NCBI GenBank assembly: GCA_015178975.1
Contig: WHVD01000189.1
Span: 1 to 64,000 of the forward strand
Length of the DNA stretch: 64,000 bases
Direction of reading: 5' to 3'
Source: Hysterangium stoloniferum
Lineage: Eukaryota > Basidiomycota > Agaricomycetes > Hysterangiales > Hysterangiaceae
The notes beneath the pieces are model-generated. The model saw nothing but the letters and a program-made list of their open reading frames with translations, had not been told where the DNA came from and did not search any database. The translations under genes were made by a program, and so were the position numbers. Of the stretch, positions 11,408-22,263 are shown piece after piece. Each line of letters begins with the position of its first letter. The first letter of the stretch is position 1.

Positions 11408-11807
11408 CTCAGCATCCTGATACCCCCAGATTCATTACATTACTCCTTACCACCTCATGTCTCTTAGTTTTTCTCTTGTTTTCAGACACCCTGACCTTCT
11501 CCTTTTTTACACTACTTTTGAAGCCTTGATGATTTACAATTAATATTTTCTAATCTAGAGTATCATTTTGAGGCATCTGCTCTTCCTCACCACTAGATCT
11601 ACTCCTACTCCTCCTATCTGCCACTAGACTAGTCCAATTTATAGTGCCAAAGGCACTTTGGCTCTCCTCAACAGGCACCTCTGCTTCCACTGGCACCCCC
11701 ATCCCCTGCCTACTCTCCACTGTGAACCACTGCTCCTCTGACTGATGACAGTGATAGGTCACTGTCTCCAGCATAATGTTAGTATATGTGTTTTAAGTTA
11801 TGGCACA

Positions 11808-12117
11808 GCTTGATGTGGTTGTATAAGCTTGATGTGGTTGTATAAGCTTGATGTGGTTGTATAAGCTTGATGTGGTTGTATAAGCTTGATGTGGTTGTAT
11901 AAGCTTGATGTGGTTGTATAAGCTTGATGTGGTTGTATAAGCTTGATGTGGTTGTATAAGCTTGATGTGGTTGTATAAGCTTGATGTGGTTGTATAAGCT
12001 TGATGTGGTTGTATAAGCTTGATGTGGTTGTATAAGCTTGATGTGGTTGTATAAGCTTGATGTGGTTGTATAAGCTTGATGTGTTATAAGCTTGATGTGG
12101 TTGTATAAGCTTGATGT
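11808..12117. repeat. 19-bp minisatellite (about 16 units)
   Basis: Tandem copies of GTATAAGCTTGATGTGGTT, nearly identical. One unit near 12082 lacks a few bases. The apparent protein of repeated YNHIKLIQPHQA units on the minus strand is only the translated repeat. Confidence 0.95.
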
Positions 12118-12620
12118 AGAATTGAGTAGTACTACTCAGTATGGTCATGTAGGCTTGACATTGACTAGGGCACATGACCTGCTTTTAATACTCCATTCTT
12201 AAACTAGCTTCAACTCACCAGGTGCACTTTAACACTGAGTATGATTGGTATAGTGGGTCAAAAAACTGCCCCAATGTTTGTGCATTTTAGAAAGATTGAT
12301 ATTGTGTGAAGGAATGATATCAGCAAAAATTCTGAAAAATTCACATGATAACACATGATATACTAGAACATGTTGGCTATCTACCAACTTACAAAAATCA
12401 TGTGATTCCAATCAAAACTTATTGCTCAATAAATCAAAAAAGATAATCACTCATTGGGGCAGTTTTTTGACTCTCTATTATTTTCTCTGATTTTCAATGT
12501 TACACACTAATATAAGGTAGGAGTGGGTCATGTGAATCATCAACATGTCATGTGACCTTATTTGTATCAATTTGGCATGTTGAACTTTGTTCATTCATAT
12601 CCTTGACTCCTTACCACCAC

Positions 12621-13256
12621 TGTGAAGAGTCGATAGATTCTGACTGCTCAATATACGAGGAATAGTGTTTATTCAACTACTATTAATAAGTATTGACTGT
12701 TCTGTACAATACTGTAGGGTACTAGACTGACAGTACTAGTAGAGAAGCACACTACACATCACTAGAGCAACTGTGCAGTTGCTCATGACAGTTGAATAAA
12801 CAAATAATAGAGTTGACCGTTGCAGTACAACTTGCAACAAGAGGTAAGAAGGGTGATCAGCTAAAGATAGAGTATCTGGAATAGAATGAGAGAAGCGTGA
12901 GTTGACCACAGTGTCGACGAGCGCAAAGACTTGAGTGGGGGACTCGACCTTTACAATTCGAGTCCAAAGCTTATTAGTGAATTAGAAGATACTACCCTTG
13001 TAGGTAGATGAGACATTACCCTTGACGCCTCTCGCTATTCAACTTCTGGGTCGTTACGAGGTGGTGTCTGTTGGGTAAAAAAGGTCTACTGTTTTGGCGC
13101 TGAGAGCGCCCATAGATATACACAAAGCTTCAAACTAAGAAATAATGGTATGCTCAAAAGATATAAGGAATTAAAGAAAAGAAATAAAAGCAGATAATAA
13201 GGTACTACAATATGTCTAGTATTCAACAGTCCAATGATATATGCATACCCTTCACA
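12621..13256 (-). repeat. Solo LTR, type A (copy A2)
   Basis: 636 bases, starting TGTGAAGAGTCGATAG and ending ATGCATACCCTTCACA, flanked by the perfect duplication ACCAC (12616-12620 and 13257-13261). It ends six bases before the transposase ATG of transposon 1, so it inserted in the 5' leader without hitting the coding frame. Confidence 0.9.
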
Positions 13257-13262
13257 ACCACT

Positions 13263-14254
13263 ATGAAATCCATCTCTGCTGAAAAGCATTCTTCTGTTGT
13301 TTCTCTCCTCAATGAGGGGTATTCCCATTGTCAAATTCAAGCTAGGACTGGCCTGGGGAAGGGTACTATTGGCAGGATCAGTAGGGAGGTAGAGGGAGAT
13401 AAGGAAAATCATCCTAGTGGCCATTCTTCCAAGCTTTCCCCTTATGATAAACAGTCAATTATCTGTCAAATCAGCTCTGGGAAGCTTGACAATGCTGTCC
13501 AAGCCACCCAATTCATAAATTCCATCATATCTACCTCTGTCACTCCTCAGATTGTTAGGAATGTGTTGAAAGAAGCTGGCTTTAGGTCAGCAACAAAGAA
13601 GAAAGTCCCTATGCTCAAGGGGTCTCATTGTCAGCAACATCTAAAGTTTGCCCAATACCATGAAAATTGGACTATGGAGGACTGGAAGAGGGTGTTGTAG
13701 ACTGATGAGACAAAAATGAATAGGATTGGATCAGATGGGAAGGTATATGTTTGGAAGCAACAAGAGGAACCAGTATCAGATGGGACCACCACACCAACTG
13801 TCAAACATGGAGGGGGAATAACTTGATGGTTTAGGGGTTTATGGGCTGGAATGGGGTGGGGAAGCTGATAGAGGTGCAGGGGAACATGGATGCAGTGTAG
13901 TATTGTAAGATTTTGGAGGGAGTGGAGGAGAGCATTGAAAGTTTGGAGATGGCTGAGGATAACTGGTACTTCCAACAGGACAATGATCCAAAACATACCT
14001 CAAAAAAGGCAGACCAATGGCTTTCTGACAATAACATAATTCCCATGAAATGGCCTGCTGAACACCTCTGGCAACACCTCAAGGCCAAACTCCAACAATA
14101 TGACATACCACCCAAAGGAGTACATGAATTATGGGACAGGGTGGCAAAGGAGTGGACTGAAATACCACTAGAGACATGCCAGAAACTAATAGAAAACATG
14201 CCTAGGAGGATACAGGCAGTTTTAAAGGCAAGGGAGGGTCATACAAAGTATTAG
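13263..14254 (+). pseudogene. Tc1-like transposase, transposon 1 (inactivated)
   Basis: Frame begins MKSISAEKHSSVVSLLNEGY, an N-terminal helix-turn-helix of the Tc1 type (KGTIGRISREV), followed by a second DNA-binding part and the DDE domain. Visible signatures are DWKRV, then TDETKMNRIGSDG with the first catalytic Asp, and QQDNDPKHTSKKA with the second. In relatives the third acidic residue lies in ...DLNPIEHLW. Here eight residues before that Glu are missing (KWPAEHLWQHL), so 26 rather than 34 residues separate the second and third catalytic positions. There is a TAG in place of the usual Trp codon just before TDETK (near 13699), and a frame disruption around 13820-13900. The C-terminus LIENMPRRIQAVLKAREGHTKY is intact. 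Not functional. Confidence 0.85.
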
Positions 14255-14482
14255 ATTGTAAAATAATAGAGGGTTAAAAAACTGCCCCAATGAATGATCC
14301 TTTTGTTTGATTTATTGAGCAATGAGTTTTGATTGGAATCACATAATTTCTTAAGTTGGTAGATAGCCAACATGTTCTAGTATATCATGTGAATTCTTCA
14401 GAATTTTTGCTGATGTCATTCCTTCATACAATATTGATCTTTCTAAAATGCACAAACATTGGGGCAGTTTTTTGACCTACTG

Positions 14483-15572
14483 TATAACAGTACCCGGACA
14501 ACCATGTTTATCAAGAATATTATAAACTTATGACCACCCATTTTTTTCCACTGCTGTGGTTGCACTGGAAGCTGATTCCAGTCTCCAACCTCCCTCCTGA
14601 GATGCCCTCAGGAGGTAATATCATTGTGGGTATTGTGCATCAGGGATTGGGAATGTCTACACCCATTATGTAGTCTTCCTAGCCTCCCTAGATCTATAGT
14701 AAGATTTTATACCAACTAGTAAATAGGGATCTTGGGAAAGTAGTGTGTCTAGCTGAGTCTAGCCGAGCTAGATGGCTCTAGACAACATAGACAGCATACT
14801 TACTGATCTTCCCACTTCCTGATGTGGATGGCTCTAGGATTCAACATTTGGCATTATTCCATTTTGATGACTGAGGTGAGCTCAATCAGAATCACTTACA
14901 AATTACGAGCCACAATAAGCTAACATGTTTTCCTCCTTTCAGTTTATTCAGGGGTCAACCATACATATGGATATCACAAGCAAAATAATGAAATGAAAAC
15001 TGGAACAGTCAGGGTAATATATCTCTGCATGGCCTGATGACCAGCCCAGAATCTTGGAGCAGTTGATGAAGTGGGGATGTACCCAGGTACTGACAACACA
15101 CCACCAGTATTGTCTTGCCAATACTAGATAACTTGGCAACTGTAGGGGAATTTCAACGACACAGTTACAGCTACTGATCTTGGTTTTGCTGAGAGAGAAG
15201 TCTAAGACTTGGATCTACTGAAAGGAATCAAATGGTGTCGGAGTTGGGCTTCTGGTTCACAACAGAAAGGCTTTTCTGTTAATTACAGGACGGGTGCACT
15301 CACTCTTTAATAAACATCATAATGCCATATTTTTAGCTCTTTATTTTATGATTCATATCACATGAATCGATATTGCGTGGGTTTTTCTAAGCAGCAGAGC
15401 GTACCATATTTTTGGACTCATTCTATTCACTAAGGAAAATTATACGTAATGAAGAGACACTATCTATGCCAAGGGAAGCTTGGAGATCTGATGTTCAGAC
15501 TTCATTCGGGCGATAACTAAGAAAAATCTTAGTCGGAAACTCCTTGATAAGAAGCATAGTCTGTTGAAATAA
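14483..15572. other. Sequence without visible genes
   Basis: About 1.1 kb downstream of transposon 1. A short minus-strand frame (15139-14948) has no recognisable features. No repeat shared with the rest of the window was seen. Confidence 0.4.
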
Positions 15573-16740
15573 TTGGTACAGTTGTTGTTGGCAGGGGGTG
15601 GGACATCATATGTGCCTTTTGAACACTGCCCAACAGCCACTACTTATCACAGCAATGCTGATACAAGTATAAGTCAGAGACCGCCCTGTAGTGCAAGGCA
15701 TAAAACTTCTCACAGACGCATCCTCGAGCAACTAGACAGACTACTCACATATCATGACTTTGCTGCCGCTCATCATCCCCACACTTTTAGTGGTGGTCTC
15801 AAGCAGATTTCTCAAGGACAATCATATCGAGCATGCAACGCCGACGCTGGTCATTATCAACGATCCCCCTACTACTCAAAGCACTCCCGCTTATTATTAC
15901 GATCCTGGTCCAGTAAAGGAGGGTCTTGACACGGATGGTATTGGAGGACCAGGTGGTGGGGTGACTAACCCGCCGCAAAGACGGGCATGTAGGTATCATT
16001 AAAGTTGACGTCCATGACCTAGCTAATTGTGCCACAAAGTGATCGAAGAATATCCATAAGGAGAAGATAGTGGGGGGGGGGAGTAACGGTGATATATATT
16101 TTCTAGAGATTTTTTAAAATAAGATTATAAGTTGGGATGATGTTATTTAGTCCATTATACTGTTGAATTAATCTGGTGCTGTTCTCAAGACCAAATAACT
16201 TTCCGTTTGACAGAGCGAAGAGACGGTAACTCAAGCCTACTATAATAAGTGTTTGGGCATGGGATAGTTGGGATTGGAGATATTCTAGACTTCTATGTCG
16301 CCGATCTGTCTGGCAAAGGCCGAATTTTCCAACTTATCATTTCATCAATTGGCAATTACAACCATCATATAGCTATACATGTAAATATTACCTCACACTG
16401 CTCCAGGAATGTAGAACAAACGGTATAAATTGTGGTAAATTAACATAATTAAATTATAATCCTGGATCAGACAGATAGGGTTAGGTGCGGGGTACTCTTG
16501 CTTCTATTACCATGTAACACCGCCTCACCACAACACCGTGTGATGAGGACTCGGCGCTGTGACGGCCATGGGGTCAACGGCCTCACTAAAAACTCAACCG
16601 CGATTTTTTTTAATGACAGTCGCCCGTCAAAATTGGCCCGTTTACTACGGAACGTTCCTGATACTCCATACTGAGACTAAACTTCGAACTCCCAAGATAT
16701 TAAAACACCAGTTTCTACCCACACACTTAAACGCTGAAAA
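15573..16740. other. Mostly unique sequence, doubtful short frames
   Basis: Two overlapping plus-strand frames occur (15573-15929 and 15754-16002). The second starts MTLLPLIIPTLLVVVSSRF, a hydrophobic N-terminus, and ends in a Gly/Pro-rich tail. Neither resembles a known family and no clear promoter or splice signals were found. They may be chance frames or eroded exons. Confidence 0.25.
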
Positions 16741-16754
16741 CGGTATTCCACAAT

Positions 16755-16760
16755 GTATAA
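16755..16760 (+). promoter_or_regulatory. Possible TATA box
   Basis: TATAAA 46 bases before the ATG at 16801, followed by a C/T- and A-rich leader. The position fits a short 5' leader for the small secreted protein candidate. Confidence 0.3.
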
Positions 16761-16800
16761 AGAGTTCCCCCGACAATCAACTCTCTCATAACATCATAAG

Positions 16801-16914
16801 ATGCTACCAACATCTCTCGCCGTCCTATTTTCAATTGCATTACTTGCGCCCACACTGGCTGCTGCTGCCCCGCGGCCCTGGGACCGGAGTTTAACTGTGC
16901 TGGAAGGAAGTTGA
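16801..16914 (+). CDS. Candidate small secreted protein (first exon or whole gene, 37 aa)
   Basis: The frame encodes MLPTSLAVLFSIALLAP followed by TLAAAAPRPWDRSLTVLEGS and a stop. The first 22 or so residues are a textbook signal peptide: short polar start, hydrophobic core, small residues AAA before a likely cleavage site. The mature part is only about 15 residues, so the real gene may continue through an intron. A possible intron begins at GTTGAATAA near the stop codon and ends at TTGCTAG near 16967, opening a further frame, but the splice phase is uncertain. No family was recognised. A TATAAA lies 46 bases upstream. The signal peptide is seen directly; the gene status is inference. Confidence 0.35.
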   Translation: MLPTSLAVLFSIALLAPTLAAAAPRPWDRSLTVLEGS

Positions 16915-16967
16915 ATAAACATTCTTTCCAACTAAGTATCCTAATAAACAAACTTCTATTGCTAGTT

Positions 16968-17500
16968 TGGGCTCATCTCCCCTACGCCAACCCCTGCCGA
17001 TGGGAGATAGGGAGGCGCAGTGGCTACAAATCGTTAAATTACATTTATATAAGCTAGATATCGAAATCTGTTTGAAGGAATTGGTCGCTATAGGCAATAT
17101 TATTGTCGTTGTCGAGTTTTGAATAGCACTTGGTTTCACATTGGTGTTTTCTGTGGCTAGCAAAAAAAAGTCAATAGATATACCCTCCTTTTAATGGCTA
17201 CTATCCAGGAGTAATATAGACATATTTTCTCCTAATATGAACCAAAAGAACACTAGGAACAATTTTACTTGTGGTTGCCAGTGGCGTCACAATTTCAAAC
17301 TGCTTTCTGATTTAGAAAGCCCATCTCTCTCTCGACATTACAGTTAACAGAGGATCACTGATCCGTTCATTATTCGGAGAACGAATGAGTGCGGATGGTG
17401 GCATAATGCCAGGGCAACTACGGAGTTCAGGTGCTACACCTGCGATTCAACCCCCGATCTGTTATTGCAGCTGTGGGATCCGTCGACTCAATGACCTTCC
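16968..17500. other. Sequence without clear genes
   Basis: Contains a short plus-strand open stretch, about 17000-17121 (MGDREAQWLQIVKLHLYK..., ending near 17121), that could be a downstream exon of the secreted protein candidate, but no supporting splice junction is convincing. The rest shows nothing recognisable. Confidence 0.25.
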
Positions 17501-17509
17501 GGATCTGAA

Positions 17510-18507
17510 TTATGCTTGTGTACTCTGCGTGTGCGACCAAGCCCTGGTAGAGCTCATCTGATATAAATGATAATAGGAATCATCTATTATCAAAGCAGGG
17601 CTGTTGTTGTGCCCCGGATTCCGCACCCATTTATTGATTCTTAACAAACTGACTCGGAGAAGATACATGAAGCCTTCAATTTGCAGATAAGGTAACAGCA
17701 TTACTTCACGTGTATAGCATTCCCTTGGCCTGAACATGCAAGCTTCAAGTGTATGCAACCGACACGATCGCCCCATATGCATGCAGTCAATTACTTGTGA
17801 ATGCTTTTAAATGATATTCTGTAAATGAAAAATGATTGACACCTTGATTGCAAGTCGAGGCTGAACGGAGGTTGCGGGCCCGCTTGATGAACACCAAGAA
17901 GCATATCCCAGGGTGCTCGATGATCATGGCTGGTATTCTATGCAACTCTTTGAAAGACTCAATTTAGACAATTTCCATAGGATCGTTGAGCAGATCTGAT
18001 TTCATGACGCGTCACCTGCAAGCTGTCAGCGAAGATGGGTCATACTTATTGTGTGAGGTGCACTGCCGAGGACCAGATGCTTCGAAGCATGAGATATTGG
18101 AAAATATAATATATATATATGAGAAACGAACTGGACAATTTGCACAGACTTCTACAAGCCCACAACGAACCTTTGACGGTCTGACAGCCTGAGCTATGTC
18201 CAAAACGGCGCATCTAACCATCGTTGAAGAAAAGACGTGGATGTGAGTACCCATGTACTAGAAAATTGAATTAAGACCAATGACGTCAAAGTTAGCGTAT
18301 TATTATCTACAAGTTGGGGTGTTAGGTATGAAGTTGTACAACCAATCAGAAATAGCTTTTTGAGGTCTGCAGCGATGTTCTGTTATGGCTACACTCTTGC
18401 TTTCGGGTTAAAAGTCGACTTGATATGGCAGAGAAAAGTCCCAACTTCCACTTGAAGAGCTTCTCTTTCAGGTGGCAGCAACTTCTGCTGCTCCCAAATC
18501 TTACACC
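17510..18507 (+). repeat. Left arm of a 1-kb inverted duplication
   Basis: Matches the reverse complement of about 23865-24925, including the promoter region and first two exons of the DUF6533 gene. Examples are the block around TCTATTATCAAAGCAGGGCTG (near 17590 and 24835) and the coding start CCAAAACGGCGCATCTAACC. The arms have diverged by scattered substitutions and small indels, so the duplication is not recent. Confidence 0.8.
18196..18507 (+). pseudogene. Truncated copy of the DUF6533 membrane-protein gene
   Basis: Exon 1 (18196-18242, MSKTAHLTIVEEKTW) and the first intron with GTGAGT donor are preserved, with exon lengths identical to the intact copy on the other strand. Exon 2 starts at 18314 (WGVRYEVVQPI...CYGYTLAFGLKVDLIWQRKVP). 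A deletion of about 36 bases then removes the second membrane segment and puts the frame into a stop, and the intron 2 donor region is also deleted. At about 18508 homology stops abruptly and a TPR-gene fragment begins. The gene has lost everything from exon 3 onward and cannot make the full protein. Confidence 0.8.
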
Positions 18508-18735
18508 AAGGAAATTATGTCACTGCCAAGTTATTCCTGGAGGTTAGGGTGTATTGGTGTTCAGTCCCTAGGATTCTCTCCCTGGCCTCCAACACCTGGA
18601 CCTCCAGCCTTTCTGCATCTGGCCATCTTCCCATATTGCAATATGTCACTGCCAAGTCTGCCTTGGAGCCCAGGGTCTCTAGGTGTTCATTGCCTAGGAT
18701 TCTCTCCCTGGCATCCAAAACAATTCAAGGGGGAG
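18508..18735 (-). pseudogene. Fragment of a tetratricopeptide (kinesin-light-chain/NLR type) gene
   Basis: Minus-strand translation shows two successive repeats of about 42 residues: ARERILGNEHLETLGSKADL then AVTYCNMGRWPDAERLEVQVL, followed by EARERILGTEHQYTLTSRNN. The pattern ARERxLGxEHxxTLxSxxNLAxTYxxxGRWxxAExLxVQVLE is the hallmark of the TPR arrays on fungal NACHT/NB-ARC proteins. Only about 75 codons are present with no start region, nucleotide-binding domain or stop context, so this is a gene shard. It abuts the truncated DUF6533 copy, suggesting a rearrangement junction. Confidence 0.75.
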
Positions 18736-18979
18736 CTAGGTAGTTCTCAAATATGCTAAATCTAGAAATAGAAGATACCTTTGAGTCCAACTGAGCAAAG
18801 CGAGATGATCTTTAAATATATAAGGATTTCTTGGAGAGATGGTCATGGTGAGAAACATGATAGCCAATATGGTAGACAAGGTTCGGTTTGAGGTTGATGG
18901 CCAGACAGGAGGCTGTGGACGGAAAGGCGCTTTAGAGATCAATCTAGAATAAACATATACACAAAAATATTCAGAATTT

Positions 18980-19610
18980 CTTGTGGAGGTTGATACATGA
19001 CTCTTACAGTCTCGCTAAATGGTGAAATAATAACTCAAGGAAAAGCCGAATGTGAGCCCTTCCAGTCCACTGAGGACATGGAGCACATCCTCATACTATA
19101 CAAGGCTTAAGCCAAATCATAATGTGGGAGCTAGCAAAGAAAACTTGGTTGAGGTCTGGGGAAGAATGTCCAGAGTTACTAACAAACTCCAAAGATATCA
19201 GTAAATTGGTTTTACACGCTGGAAAGAAGTACTGGTAATCTGGAATGCTCCAGGGTGTTCCAGATGCTCCACAATGGCCAGGAGCTTCTTAGAATGGGGG
19301 ACTTCCTCTGGGAGCCGTCCGGATCAAATATTAATATACTAATGGACAAGCTCAACATGGGGAAGAACAGACTGACTGTTTGCCATTTTGATGAAAGCAG
19401 AGAATATCCACCTGACATGGAAGATTAGGTGCAAGAGGAGGATCCCATCTGAAGGCCGACCTGTGAAAGATATAAATGGAGATGAGGTTAGAAATTAATG
19501 ATAAGCATGCCGGAAAAGTAGATCAAGCTTGTCAGTCTGACCACCGATGATGGTATGCGATTAAAGCTAGCAAAAGACACATGGAAGAACATACCTGAAG
19601 GCAGTAGTGT
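18980..19610 (+). mobile_element. LINE-type non-LTR retrotransposon tail (degraded)
   Basis: Plus-strand pieces in broken frames resemble the C-terminus of fungal LINE reverse transcriptase proteins. AECEPFQSTEDMEHILI recalls the cysteine/histidine segment near the end of such proteins, QIIMWELAKKTWLRS follows it, and near 19570 comes RLKLAKDTWKNIPE, like the final ...LVLDTWSG segment. The middle (about 19200-19430) is less clear. Many stops and frame changes. This rests on remembered family patterns. Confidence 0.35.
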
Positions 19611-20034
19611 AAGGCCTATGTATCTCTCAGACAAAGATGATGCTGTGGTCTTAGTAGGTCTTAACAGAGGAAGACCTTCATGAGGTCTCCGTTTGCTCGA
19701 GCTGGATGCTATGCAAAACCCATTTCCTCAGGTGGCAACTACACAATGGATATTATATAGATGAACATCTCTGACTGGGCCTTGTACTCTAAACGTGAGT
19801 GGTACAAACCAGTTGAAATGTAGCTGGGGTGAAGCGAGTGGTATGGCTCCTTGTACCTTCTCAAGCTCCACAAAATAAAATAAAATTTGTCAACTAGCAT
19901 TGTCTGATTCCCAATGACGCCAGCCATTTATCAAAGGACTAGCCATCAATGTCTCCAACAGTTCCGGTTATGGGACCGGGGTACAAACAATGTTTTGGTG
20001 TGATGAGGCTGGGGGAGACAATAAACAGGCATCC
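19611..20034. other. Sequence without visible genes
   Basis: No open frame of note and no window repeat recognised up to the start of element R. Confidence 0.4.
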
Positions 20035-20227
20035 TGTAAGCCTGGCACTCCAGTCTTACATATTCTCTTTTGTTCCACTCTTATTGTTCCATCCCTCTTG
20101 TTCTTGGCACGTGATCACAGCATATATAGCATAGGTAGTTTGCCTTCTCTTTCCTTACCGTACACTGCCCGCCATGTAGACTGTTTGCTAGTTCATCGAG
20201 CAATACACCGTGGTCCTATCAACCGTG

Positions 20228-20861
20228 TGTGAAGAGTGGTGGAAGTTCTAACTGTTCTATATACGAAGAATATTGACTGTTTAGGCATGACACGTAGTTG
20301 TATTGACTGTCTAAGTCTAATACATGCTGAATGAGTATTGACTACTTAGTTCAATACATTTGAGCGAAGTAGCTATCTAGAGTAGAGTAGAGAGCTTAAG
20401 ACGAATAAAGGGAATTGACCGTTAGGTGCAATTCCAAATGACTGCTCGAGTGTAGAAAAGAGTAATGAGAGTCGAATAAGGGAGTAGCGTGAATGTTGTC
20501 CACGCGGGTTGAGATATAGGTAGAGTTTCGACTGATACAGTTTGAAACTCTGATTGTGTAGATAATTGAAGCCCGTCTGTGACGGTCGAGATGATACCCC
20601 AATCACAACTTACGGGACACTAACTGGGTGTCTGGGTAAGTCGTGGTTGTGGGGTAAAAGTGTCTGAGTTTAAACTATGGGTGCTAGAATACATAAGTCT
20701 GGCATGTATGCGCCCACAAGAGTCGATGTACCGCATACATAGGTCGTCGAACTAATTATAAGTGTATAATAGAATAGAAAGAGAGTAGAAATAATAAAGG
20801 AAATATAGTATGAGCTCATCCAGACTATATTTCCTGCATATAGTTTGCCATACCTCTCACA
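20228..20861 (-). repeat. Solo LTR, type E (copy E2)
   Basis: 634 bases from TGTGAAGAGTGGTGG to CATACCTCTCACA with the perfect duplication CCGTG (20223-20227 and 20862-20866). The uninterrupted second LTR of element R shows the empty site. Confidence 0.95.
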
Positions 20862-21786
20862 CCGTGTGACCCGGACCCAGTGAGCCTATTTGATGACAGG
20901 CTTCCACTTTTTTTTTGATACTGGCCATTTGTTATTTCTCATCCAGCACTTCATTGTGTTTGGCCCTCCAGACCCTTGGCTCTTTCATTCCACTGGATCT
21001 CATTCATTCCTTCCAAAAGAAACCAACTTCTTACCTTCCTGGTCAAACCCGATCTGCATCACCACCGTTCACTCATCAGACCACTCGTTCACATTCCCTA
21101 GGGCTCCACACGCCCTTGTCCCGTCCATGCGCTGCAACCTCGCATATACCATGCACTGCCATGCACCCTCACATGTGCACCCCCACACATACGCGTGCAC
21201 GCACACACATCTGCACCACCACACATCCTTGCACACTGCACATGTACGCGCACCCCCGCATGCCCCACACCATCGTTGAGTGCCCCCCCCTGAGTACACT
21301 CACGTGCAAGCACCGCCAACCCAGAATGAAAATTGGAGGTGCTGGAAGGTCCTCACCATTGCACATCACTGTGTCACCATTACCATGATGATTGCTGCCA
21401 TCCCACTGTTCAAGTCCCATCCCGTACACCAACACACTCAACTCCTATGTAGCCTGCTCCCACAATTGTCGCACATTGCACCCTTTGCTGTCAAGTGGCA
21501 ATTGTTTCCCTTCTTGTGGTTAGTGCTGCTACCAGTTCCCTTTTGTGTACCAGGATTGATGCCGCAACCATTGGTTCTTGGACCATTGGATCCCTCATTT
21601 TCCAAATACTCACCTGCATTTTGGAGAAATGTTTTATGTGAAGAATTGACGATTAGAAGCCGTTATTTTGGATCCCCTTATTTTTTTTTAGTGCCGTGTC
21701 AATTTCCATCATCATCGCACGTTTTTTTGGACTGGGTTCACAGACTCCACCACCTGAAGTTCCATACTTGTGAAGGAGGTCCACCA

Positions 21787-21925
21787 GGGTTGAATTTGAG
21801 GTAGTGGGTTGAATTTGAGGTAGTGGGTTGAATTTGAGGTAGTGGGTTGAATTTGAGGTAGTAGGTTGAATTTGAGGTAGTGGGTTGAATTTGAGGTAGT
21901 GGGTTGAATTTGAGGTAGTGGGTTG
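21787..21925. repeat. 19-bp minisatellite (7 units) inside element R
   Basis: Seven copies of GGTTGAATTTGAGGTAGTG, almost identical, upstream of the second LTR of element R. Confidence 0.95.
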
Positions 21926-22263
21926 GCTTTTGTGTGGGGAGGGTTGTGAGTGTGACAATCCAACCTTGCATGCATGAACTTTTAGTTTTAGTTATTTGGA
22001 GTAGTAGGTTTGTTTTTGTGTGGGGAGGGGTGTAAGCCTGGCGCCCCAGTCTTACGCATTCTCTTTTGTTCCACTCTTATTGTTCCGTCCCTTTTGTTCT
22101 TGGCACGTGATCACAGCATATATAGCATAGGTAGTTTGCCTTCTCTTTCCTTACCGTACGCTGCCCGCCATGTAGACTGTTCGCTAGTTCATCGAGCAAT
22201 ACACCGTGGTCCTATCAACCGTGTGACCTGGACCCAGTGAGCCTATTTGACGACAGGCTTCCA

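Larger units (their letters stand above)
9209..11790 (+). mobile_element. D-type element remnant D2 (5' LTR plus deleted internal region)
   Basis: A D-type LTR (9209-9946) is followed by the same leader as D1 (9947-10750), interrupted by a 252-base insertion. It then jumps to the element's far 3' internal region (about 10770-11003 and 11408-11790), recognisable because it is shared with 58.24-58.86 kb. Most of gag and all of pol are gone. A type H solo LTR (11004-11407) interrupts it. Old, internally deleted. Confidence 0.55.
12251..14482 (+). mobile_element. Tc1-like DNA transposon 1 (2232 bp with nested LTR; about 1591 bp without it)
   Basis: Terminal inverted repeats of about 225 bases lie at 12251-12475 and about 14262-14482. 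The outer ends read TAGTGGGTCAAAAAACTGCC on the left and TTTTTTGACCTACTG on the right, flanked by TA at 12249-12250 and 14483-14484. Each inverted repeat also ends internally with an inverted copy of its own outer motif (CATTGGGGCAGTTTTTTGAC near 12452). The transposase frame starts at 13263. A type A solo LTR sits between the left repeat and the start codon. Confidence 0.85.
20035..22263 (+). mobile_element. Small LTR element R (TRIM-like), with nested solo LTR
   Basis: Two 233-base direct repeats, TGTAAGCCTGG...CAGGCTTCCA, lie at 20035-20227 plus 20867-20906 (split by a solo LTR) and 22031-22263. The flanks CATCC (20030-20034) and CGTCC (22264-22268) are a 5-base duplication with one transition. 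A purine-rich tract GTGGGGAGGGG directly precedes the second repeat, where a polypurine tract belongs. The internal part (20907-22030, about 1.1 kb) has no recognisable gag or pol, only low-complexity His/Pro/Thr-rich frames and a 19-base minisatellite. It looks like a non-autonomous LTR element, whole apart from the nested insertion. Confidence 0.6.

Noticed and set aside
11798-12175. A 125-codon minus-strand frame of repeated YNHIKLIQPHQA units
   Set aside because: It is the translated 19-base minisatellite; every frame of a perfect repeat without stops looks like this.
12251-12475. An independent MITE at the left end of transposon 1
   Set aside because: Its reverse complement is the right end of the same transposon; it is the terminal inverted repeat, although its structure is MITE-like.
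20890-21388. Long His/Pro/Thr-rich plus-strand frames as a protein gene
   Set aside because: Low-complexity CA-rich sequence is open in several frames on both strands with no recognisable domain; kept only as part of element R.
21653-21975. Several overlapping minus-strand frames with repeated HYLKFNPLPQIQPTTSNS
   Set aside because: Translated 19-base minisatellite of element R, not a gene.
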